Assembly (NCBI RefSeq): GCF_003576645.1
Contig: NC_044927.1
Coordinates: 19,807,018-19,871,017 of the forward strand
Direction: 5' to 3'
DNA from: Ipomoea triloba
Taxonomy: Eukaryota; Streptophyta; Magnoliopsida; Solanales; Convolvulaceae
Length of the DNA: 64,000 nt
The notes beneath the pieces were generated by a model. It was not told the DNA's origin and made no database searches. It saw only the letters and a program-made list of their open reading frames with translations. Positions within the stretch are counted from its first letter, which is position 1; every line of letters begins with the position of its first letter. The translations under genes were made by a program, and so were the position numbers. Below, piece after piece: positions 56,448 through 64,000 of the stretch.

Positions 56448-58008
56448 CTAGTTCTATACGCGCATTGCGCGTATTAGTTAATGCCCAATGTTTATATTTA
56501 ACTAAATATTTAAAAGTGTATCAATGCAAGATTATATATGAGAAGTTTATACATGGTAATTGAATGTCGATTTTTTTTATTTAAATATCTAACTCAAAGT
56601 ATATGAATCCAAGATAATATAGAAAATTCATTATAATTATTACTAAAATAAATGTTTGCAACCTTGTAAAATCAATAGTCTAAATATTTGGTCTAAAAAT
56701 GATAGTCTAAATAAATACTACTTTTCATTTGAATTTTTCTAAGTGTTCTTAATTATCTTTTGAGTAACATTGTCATTGTCTTCATCTTTACTATTTGTTC
56801 TCTTCCTTTTTGTTGGTAGTGTGTTATTTGCAATTCGGTTATTGTTGGTAGCATAGATGACAACGTAATGCAATGAGAGTATGATATATGAGTTATGGAA
56901 TTTCCTTTAGGTGTTCTGCTTGGGGTTCATTTGGTTCAACCATTATTGTTGAATGAGTTATTGTGGATAAAGAAATCTCCAGTTTAAGAAAAAAAATTAA
57001 ATAAATTAATAAAAATTTGAAAGTTTAAAATATTATATATTCCAAAGATATTAAAAGGTAGTTTCTCGCTTCAATTTACTGGGTAATGGGTTATTTGAGT
57101 ACTTTCATGCATTGTAAACAATTCCCTCAAGTAGTTAATATGATTGGTTTCAACTATTCTTTTTTTTTTTTAATTTTTTTCATGGTATTAAAGAAATACA
57201 TATGTATCATTTTTTGGTGTAACTACTAATTTATTTAATTTAATAATAGTAAAATAGAGCGATTCCGCTTCAATTTGTTGAGTTATTTGAGTACTCTCTT
57301 TGTCAACCAATCCCCAAGTAGTTAATATAATTAGATTCAAATTATTTAAAAATTTATTTTTCATAGTATTAATAAAATACTTGGTAAATAAATATATAAC
57401 ATTGTTTTGTACTATAACGTTGATAATTAATTACAAGATATTGTAGAAATAAAATAATGGACAATGTAATGAATATCAATTGATAAATTTGAATGTAAAA
57501 AATCTTTGCATGAGAGAAAATAAAGACAATATAACTAATGAAATTATTTTTCTTATTTAATTTAATTTTTTGATAATGAATAATTTTTTTCAAATAAAGG
57601 TATTGTAGACACATAATTCTAAATTAAAGAAATACATATTTATCATTTTTTGTTGTAGCTACCAATTTATTTAATTTAATAAGAGTAAATAGAGTGAGAA
57701 ACTTAATTATGTCAAATTTGATTGAGATGAGGTTCGAACCTAAGATCTTTTTTATAGAAATTAATGGGTAAGTTAAAAGTTAACGGAATATTAACGGAGA
57801 AGAGAATATTTAACGGAAAACTTAACGGATAATCATAAAAGTAAGGTTAAATTAGGTAATCTCTATTAATAATATTAATATGAATTATTTTAGTCATCTA
57901 TTTGATTAAATAATTCATCTGAACCATCCATTTGATTAAATAATTTGACCGCCATTTTTTCTACCCATTTTAGGCCTAACTCTGTTTCGCTCTTATTAGT
58001 ATAGTAGA
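56448..58008 (-). mobile_element. Non-autonomous Helitron H6 (1,561 bp) with both ends
   Basis: On the minus strand it starts TCTACTATACTAATAAGAGC and ends with hairpin ACGCGCAATGCGCGT, then ATAGAACTAG. It lies between A (56447) and T (58009). Different terminal hairpin from the H1/H5 family. No RepHel frame. A GGTTCGAACC word at 57731 may be a SINE or tRNA-like scrap inside. Confidence 0.75.
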
Positions 58009-58470
58009 TTTTGGGAAAATTTTAAACCCATCATTTAAATGGTCCATAATTTTAAGAGTTACATTTTTTTTTTTTTTTTGATAAGGGTTAAATATGTCCT
58101 TCAATTAGATACCAAAATATAATCCAAAATATAATTAGAGTATTCACAATTGTAGATTTTAGATAGTTTTTGCGGTTCAAACATTGATGAGAAGATTTTT
58201 TTTTTTTTTTAACAAATGGAGAAAAAAAAATTGGTAGTTTTTTATTTTTTTTATATTTTTTTTATTACTACAAGTATTACTCTGCATTTTTAGTCGACCC
58301 GTCAGGAAAGAAAAAAAGGGAAAAACAAAGCTAACAATCCCACCCAGTAGGCGCATGCATAATATTAACTTTAATTTTCTTTTGTCATATTTGTCCTTCT
58401 TTCTTCTTTTTCATTTTCACTTTCTTAGTAGACACTTTAAAAATCTCAAAAATTTTTATAGCTAACGAGG
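58009..58470. other. Spacer with T and A homopolymers
   Basis: Poly-T runs near 58066 and 58197 and an A-run near 58223. No gene. Confidence 0.35.
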
Positions 58471-58925
58471 TTACTCTTAGACCATTGAACTAAAAAAATC
58501 TAATTAAATCTTTAAAGTTGTTAAAATTATACAAATAATCTATTTAACAGGTTAACAAATGATAACCGAATAATTTTGCTTAGATAGTATCTTACGTGGG
58601 ATCTTATTTGAAAATTTTAAAAAATAATTTTGAAAAAAGTTATGGCCACGAAGAAGCCTGCCAAGCTTATTTGTCCATGAAAGCTTGGCTACCATGGCAA
58701 TTGGCAAATGATTGGCTTTTTTGGGTTAGATAATTAATATAATTATTTTAATTTTTATATAAAATATAATATTTAAAAAAATATTTATCTATGTGGCAGT
58801 CTGCGTGATGTACGATTTGAGAGTAATATGTTATTATAAATTAAACAGGTAAATTATACAATTATAACAAATTTAAAGATCTAATAAAATTTATTTTTAG
58901 TTCAAAAATCTAATTACACTAATTA
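58471..58925. mobile_element. Foldback (MULE-like) element, diverged arms
   Basis: TTGAACTAAAAAAATCTAAT near the left mirrors TTTTTAGTTCAAAAATCTAA near the right; TCTTTAAAGTTGTTAAAATT mirrors ATAACAAATTTAAAGATC. The spacer holds AAGCCTGCCAAGCTTATTTG. Target duplication not seen. Confidence 0.5.
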
Positions 58926-59306
58926 GAATGTCTATTTGACTTATTTTATTTTATATTTTAATAGTCACTCTTAGTTGGCATATCATTCGTACTTCAACAT
59001 CTGTGATTCGTTTGGATATGACAGAAATTAGAATAAATCCATTAACATAAATCTTACGGCCACCAATCGCCGGTAGTTTGGTATTCATACACAACCACTG
59101 ACCATTGTTATACTCCCACACGGCTACACCGCCCAACCAACTACTTACCAGTTACCAATAACAAAAAATATTATTTGGAGTCCAAAAAGCTACCACCTTT
59201 ATTCTCTATAAATATTCAAATTTGATTGAAAGAAAAAAAAAAGTGGAATAAATAAGAATTATTACCCGCTTATATTAAGTAATCAAAGCATATCACATCA
59301 TATAAA
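58926..59306. other. Intergenic, no gene supported
   Basis: A short minus-strand frame at 58951-59136 (with GGVAVWEYNNGQW and PAIGGRKIYVNG) has a coding look but no family that I recognise, and it is bounded by AT-rich DNA. Confidence 0.25.
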
Positions 59307-59307
59307 A

Positions 59308-60130
59308 TACTCTTTCTGTCTTATTTTATCGAGTTAATTCCAGCAATGGTCCTCCGACTATGTTGATTTCCCAAAATTAGTCCCCGACTTTTAATTTGGA
59401 CAATTTAGGTCCCTTGACTTTCAAATTCTTTCCAATGTTGGTCCTTTCGTCAAATTTTGGTTAAATTGAGGTCAAATGAAGGGGTAAAATTGTCCGTTCA
59501 CGTGTATAGTGTATTATTACTCGTATTTCTCCTGTCCTATACGCTATATATATGAATATAATCTCAGTCGAAGAGCTTTCGACTGATATTATATGGCTTC
59601 GATTGAGACTTCGACTGAGATTATATTCATATATACAACGTATATGACAAGAGAAATACTAGTAATAATACACTATACACGTGAACGGACAATTTTACCC
59701 CTTCATTTGACCTCAACTTAACCAAAATTTGACGAAAGGACCAACATTGGAAATAATTTGAAAGTCAAGGGACCTAAATTGTCCAAATTAAAAGTCGAGG
59801 ACTAATTTTGGAAAATCAACATAGTCGGAGGACCATCACTGGAATTAACTCTATTTTATCTGTCATACTTACTATTTATTGAACAAACCAATTATTTGTT
59901 TTTTGTTTATTTTCTTTAGTATTTTTTACTTATTTTTAAATTTGACTTTTTTGTGTGTTTAATAGTATTTTTAGTATAGTTTCTAAATATATAAATTTTA
60001 TATACTAATAATAAACTTAATATTATGAAAAATTGAACTAAAAATAACTTTAGTCAAGACTCGTTTTTTTTTTTTAAGTACTACTGATTTGTTAATCGAA
60101 CCAGACACATAAAATGAGACGAACGGAGTA
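59308..60130. mobile_element. Stowaway-like miniature element split by a palindromic MULE-type element
   Basis: The left end TACTCTTTCTGTCTTATTTT and right end AAAATGAGACGAACGGAGTA are inverted and match the CTCCCTCCGTCTCATTTTAT type of Stowaway termini; a related scrap is at about 38365. The interrupted middle (TTTGACTTTTTTGTGTGTTT) also occurs near 38470. The insertion is at 59331-59851. Confidence 0.6.
59331..59851. mobile_element. Long palindromic MULE-type miniature element (521 bp) with 9-bp target duplication
   Basis: The two halves are near-perfect reverse complements, starting GAGTTAATTCCAGCAATGG and ending with its near-complement CCATCACTGGAATTAACTC, with a short centre near 59590. 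TATTTTATC flanks both sides (59322-59330 and 59852-59860), a 9-bp duplication. Transcripts across it would fold into a long hairpin. Confidence 0.85.
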
Positions 60131-60532
60131 TAAAATAGAAGTACATGTAAAATTACTCTTATAATAAAGTATCCACTTTTTTCTATAAGTAAATTATATG
60201 ACATATTATTGGATATTTAATTATTAATATATGAATACCTTTAGCTTGAATTGGTCATTTATGACGTCCAAATCATGATTATTTAATCTATTCTTTGATA
60301 ACTAAACAATTATCACCGATATCCAATGCCTTAAAATTTTGTTGAAATGGACATCATATAATTCTTGGGTGGATTTAGTTTGAGAACGCTGCCTGGTATC
60401 TAATTCAACAGCAGACAACTGCCAATAAAGAAAACCCAAATCGGTTGAATAGTATTTCTCATTATATTGTTGACTCCAATAGAAGCTTCCCTTTTAATTT
60501 ACAAATCAAGTCATTTCTCATCATTTTAATGT
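60131..60532. other. Intergenic, no gene seen
   Basis: AT-rich. Nothing recognisable. Confidence 0.3.
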
Positions 60533-60975
60533 CTAGAGTTTATTACCGAAATGGTCCCTCGACTATTGCGAAATTACCAATTTGGTCATCGACAATTTTT
60601 CGTACCCAATTAAGTCCTTTGACTTTGAAAATTTTAACCAATTTGATCCTCCGTTTATTTTGCCGTTAAAATTAGGACCAAATTGGTAATTTTGTTATAG
60701 TCAAGGGACCAAATTGGTAATTTTTCTATAGTCATGGAACCAAATTGGTAGTTAATTTTTCACTGAAATGGTCCCTTGACTATAAAAAAATTACCAATTT
60801 GGTCCCTTGACTATAGCAAATTACCAATTTCGTCCCAATTTTAACGACAAAATAAACGGAGGACCAAATTGGTTAAAATTTTCAAAATCGAGGGACTTAA
60901 TTGGGTACGAAAAATTGTTGAGGACCAAATTGGTAATTTCGCAATAGTCGAGGGACCATTCCGGTACTTATAATC
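60533..60975. mobile_element. Palindromic MULE-like element
   Basis: ACCGAAATGGTCCCTCGACT at the left mirrors AGTCGAGGGACCATTCCGGT at the right; CAATTTTTCGTACCCAATTA mirrors TAATTGGGTACGAAAAATTG. The centre repeats CCAAATTGGTAATTTT and its complement several times. I could not fix the flanking duplication. Confidence 0.68.
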
Positions 60976-61358
60976 TAATGCAGATTAAATCCTGAATTAC
61001 GCCTGATTTTTTATGTTTGTCAAATTGTACGTTATGTTAACAATATTGTATTATATTATAATCTTTTCGAACCAAATATTTCATTCATACCAAACGCCAT
61101 GGAATTATAATTTCATGGTTTGGTTGGAGGGAATTGCAATTCTATAAAAGAGTTTTTTTTGCAGTTTTGGTCCTATGACTATTATGGCACTAACATTTTG
61201 AATTCGTGACTATCAAAACTTGCATTGGTCCATAAGTATTGATCTCTTAGCAAAATTAGTCCTTCCGGCCAACTTCCGATCAAAATTTTACCGGAATTTT
61301 TTTTCTCCATTTTCACAGGGACATAATGGTCTTTTCATTTACCTAAACTAATGACCTA

Positions 61359-61395
<37 letters not shown>

Positions 61396-62190
61396 GATAA
61401 ACTTAAGCTCAGATTACCAATTACGCACACTTTCACCATCCTTCACCCTCTTTTACCTAATTTACCATCAATGCCAATAAACCCTAACCTTCAACAAATT
61501 TTAAATTCATCTTTTAAATTCATCCAAGTAAAATTCACACCAGTGCCTTCGTATGGGATTTCATGGTGTTGAAGTTATTTCAAAAGTAATTTTAGAAAGA
61601 CTCATAATATTCAAGTTCTCCAAAGTTAAAAGAGAAGAATGAGTTCACATAATTTCAGAAGTAATTCGAATATTCTGCAAAGCAGTAAGTTTTCGATGTT
61701 TAAACTGTTAATTTTAACTATATTTGTGTCTATATATGTAGTTTATATGTGTGTGAGTTCGAATGGTGCTTTTGTTATGTTGTTTGTACTATGCTTTTGT
61801 GATTGCTTTTGTTATGCTGTTCGTACTATGCTTTTGTGATTTTAGTAGTGTTGATATGATGCCTGAATGCCTTTATGCATTGTGTTTATATAAAGTATAT
61901 TATGAAGTATTTATGCACTGTAAGTCTGGGTTTCATATAAAGTGTTCCATTACTTTAATTTATTTATGCACTGTAAGTCTGCAGTACCAATGTTGCTATG
62001 TGTGGACCAGAATGTGACATGCACTTTCATATACACAATGTAATAAATGGGGTCCATGTGTTTATATCAATTGTGAAGAGGTCTTCATGTGTATATACAC
62101 ACATTTGTTTTCTTGTATTTATGATTTGCGGTTCATTATTCTTGCAATTTGATACTTGTGTTTAATTTATGCTTACTTGTAATTAAAACA
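60976..62190. other. Sequence upstream of the MuDR-like gene, with part of a miniature element
   Basis: 61155-61340 resembles one arm of the 'TTGGTCC' miniature-element type. A (TAA)n run is at about 61357-61393. A 39-bp direct repeat (CTTTTGTTATG, then GTACTATGCTTTTGTGATT) lies at 61763-61841. This may include the 5' end of the MuDR-like element, but I cannot fix a terminal repeat. Confidence 0.35.
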
Positions 62191-64000
62191 ATGTCATTAG
62201 CAGGTGATACAGGGTATAAATCAAGTTTTACTCTTAAATTGTTACATGTTGGGACAATTAATAAGGGTAAGGGACCAACATATGTAGGGGGTCAAACTGC
62301 TTTTTTCAACAACATTAAACAGGATGAATATGGTTTCATAGTGTTGAGAGAGAAGTTGACAGAGTTAGGGTACAGTGGTAATGAAGTAAAGTGTTATGCA
62401 TTTTCACAATCTACTTTAAGAGAACTGCAAAGTGATGATGAAGTATGGTCTTTGGGGGTAAATGAGTTAAATCCAAATAGGGAAGTGGAGATTTGGGTGA
62501 ACTCTACTATAGTAGAAGAGGGAATACAATATGATAAAGGTACTGAGGGTGATGTAGAAAATGATGGGCAGTCAGAGGACTGTAGTGACAGTGAGTATGA
62601 AATGGATAATACTACACCAAATAGAGATGATTTTGACTTTGATCAGAATGTTGGTCCCACAATTGAGTACAGTGGTGTTGAAATTAATTATAATGAACCA
62701 ACAGGTGAGAAAAGTTGGGAGAGAAACTTGGATGAACCTAATCTATCTGATGAGGCATCACTAAAAGACTCAGATAGTGATGTAGTGGTGGGTAAGTGGC
62801 ATGTTTTTAGGGCATGTACTGATATAAGAGATCCCACTTTTGTCCTAGGCTTGACTTTTGCTAGCAAAGGAGAGTTTAAGGAAGCAGTCACCAACTATGC
62901 ATTTAACAATGGAAAAGACATAAAAATTGTAAAGAATGCCAATGAGAGATTAGTTGTGAAATGCAAGTATACTAGTTGTCCTTGGACAGTAGCTCAAAGA
63001 AAGCAACAAAATTCATTATCTTGGAGCATCCTTAGACTGATAGATAGGCATGATGGTTGTTGGAATTCTGAAAATTCAAGAGCTAGCTACTTCAACTGTG
63101 GTTGCAAAGAGGTGGAGTAAGGAGATTGCACACCATGAGGATTGGAAGATAGAAGACTTTAGGCAAAAGGTGTGTAAAGATGAAAGGTTTTTTATTAGTA
63201 CACATCAAGCCTATAGAGCTATGAAGAAAGCAAAAATTTAAATAAGGGGTAATCAAGAGGATAATTTCAAAAAGCTTTGTAGTTACTGCCAAGAAATTAA
63301 CAGGACTAATCCTATGGCAAAGTGTATGTTGAAGTTGAGTAAAAATATTGAACTGTGTGGGGCAAAAAGATTTCTTAGACTATACATGTGTTGGGATGGA
63401 TATAGGAATGGTTTCAAATATTGTAGGCCAATATTGGGAGTTGATGGAACTCATTTAAAATCTGGAATAGGGGGTTTATTGCTTACTGCAGTTGGAATTG
63501 ATGCTAATGACTCCATTTTCCATGTTGCATATGCCATTGTTGAGGGTGAAACAAAAGAATCTTGGAGTTGGTTTTTAGAACTCTTAAAAATAGACTTGGA
63601 AATTAGTGAGGAAATGGAACATGATTTTACTTTTATGCAGATAAACAAAAGGGGCTAATACCAGCTTTTGAAACTGTTTTGCCTAGAGTTGAGCATAGAT
63701 TTTGTATTAGGCACCTTCATGGGAATATGAAGGTTGCAGGATTTCAGGGAAAGGAATTGAAGGATGCACTGTGGGAGGCTGCTAGAGCAACAACTGCGAA
63801 TTCATACACAAATGGCATTAGAAAACCAAGACAATTAGATGAGGATGCATATATTTGGCTATCTGATAAGAATCCAACAGAATGGAGTAGGTCACATTTC
63901 ACCATTGTTTCTCACAGTGATATGTTGGTTAACAATATATGTGAAAGTTTTAATGCTGCAATTGTTGATGCATATAAACAACCAATAATTTCATGCCTAG
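62191..64000 (+). pseudogene. MuDR-like (MULE) transposase, broken and cut by the window edge
   Basis: The ATG at 62191 (MSLAGDTG) is preferred over 62149 because the PB1-like N-terminal domain of plant MULE proteins (FTLKLLHVG ... YVGGQTAFF) follows it closely. An acidic linker leads to the MuDR domain (FVLGLTFASKGEFKEAVTNY, CKYTSCPW, 62840-63060). A one-base insertion near 63087 shifts frame. The frame then reads STVVAKRWSKEI, an in-frame stop at 63239, and the MULE transposase domain with GVDGTHLKSG (first catalytic Asp, about 63440), ESWSWFLELL, a second shift near 63638, and EHRFCIRHLHGN. NICESFNA (candidate catalytic Glu, about 63940) follows before the window ends. It would cut and paste elements with Mutator-type termini; this copy looks inactive unless short introns restore the frames. 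Confidence 0.82.

Noticed and set aside
57725..57745. tRNA gene suggested by GAGGTTCGAACCTAAG
   Set aside because: Only a T-arm/B-box-like word is present; there is no acceptor stem or anticodon arm around it.

Overview
The window looks like repeat-rich, AT-rich nuclear DNA of a flowering plant. Nearly everything I can name is a plant transposable element: Ty1/Copia and MuDR-type proteins, a tRNA-Met primer site, Helitrons with the usual TC...CTAG ends, hAT, Tourist, Stowaway and MULE-type miniature elements, and tRNA-derived SINEs. A dicot, possibly Solanales or Convolvulaceae, is a guess from the style of the small repeats. I see no intact host gene, no tRNA or rRNA gene and no CRISPR array.

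Layout. 1-5.4 kb holds two hAT-type miniature elements, a sized N gap in a poly-C run, microsatellites and foldback repeats. 5.4-8.2 kb and 29.35-30.3 kb are two halves of one old, broken minus-strand Copia element. It is split by a second, younger plus-strand Copia element at 8209-29351, flanked by the 5-bp target duplication CTGAC. The younger element is very large. It has 1.66-kb LTRs, a tRNA-Met primer site, broken gag and pol, an inserted reverse-oriented LTR, and an extra reading frame of about 1,285 codons between pol and the 3' LTR (SIRE/Maximus-like layout). 30.3-35 kb is mostly unassigned sequence with a MULE-type miniature element and a SINE. 35-50 kb is a nest of non-autonomous minus-strand Helitrons, one carrying a fragment of an acyl-activating-enzyme gene, plus an AT-rich minisatellite. 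50-62 kb is a mixture of Tourist, MULE and Stowaway miniature elements, SINEs, a probable solo LTR and another Helitron. A broken MuDR-like transposase runs off the right edge (62191-64000).

Assembly quality is a main result. At least seven of the nine single-N positions join sequences that repeat each other over about 0.1-2.1 kb, which looks like unmerged contig overlaps. Five loci inside the young Copia element carry tandem duplications of exactly 42 bp. Their breakpoints move stepwise, as expected if de Bruijn unitigs with k = 43 were concatenated without trimming their k-1 overlap. At one of these loci the overlapping contig copy lacks the duplication. I estimate that 9-10 kb of the window is redundant, so the element's true length is nearer 15 kb than 21 kb.

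No gene set here works as a pathway. The functional logic is that of nested mobile elements. The least understood parts are the large extra frame with its own TATA box and good start context, and the short words (CGAGAGGT, CGAGACAT) enriched in this element.
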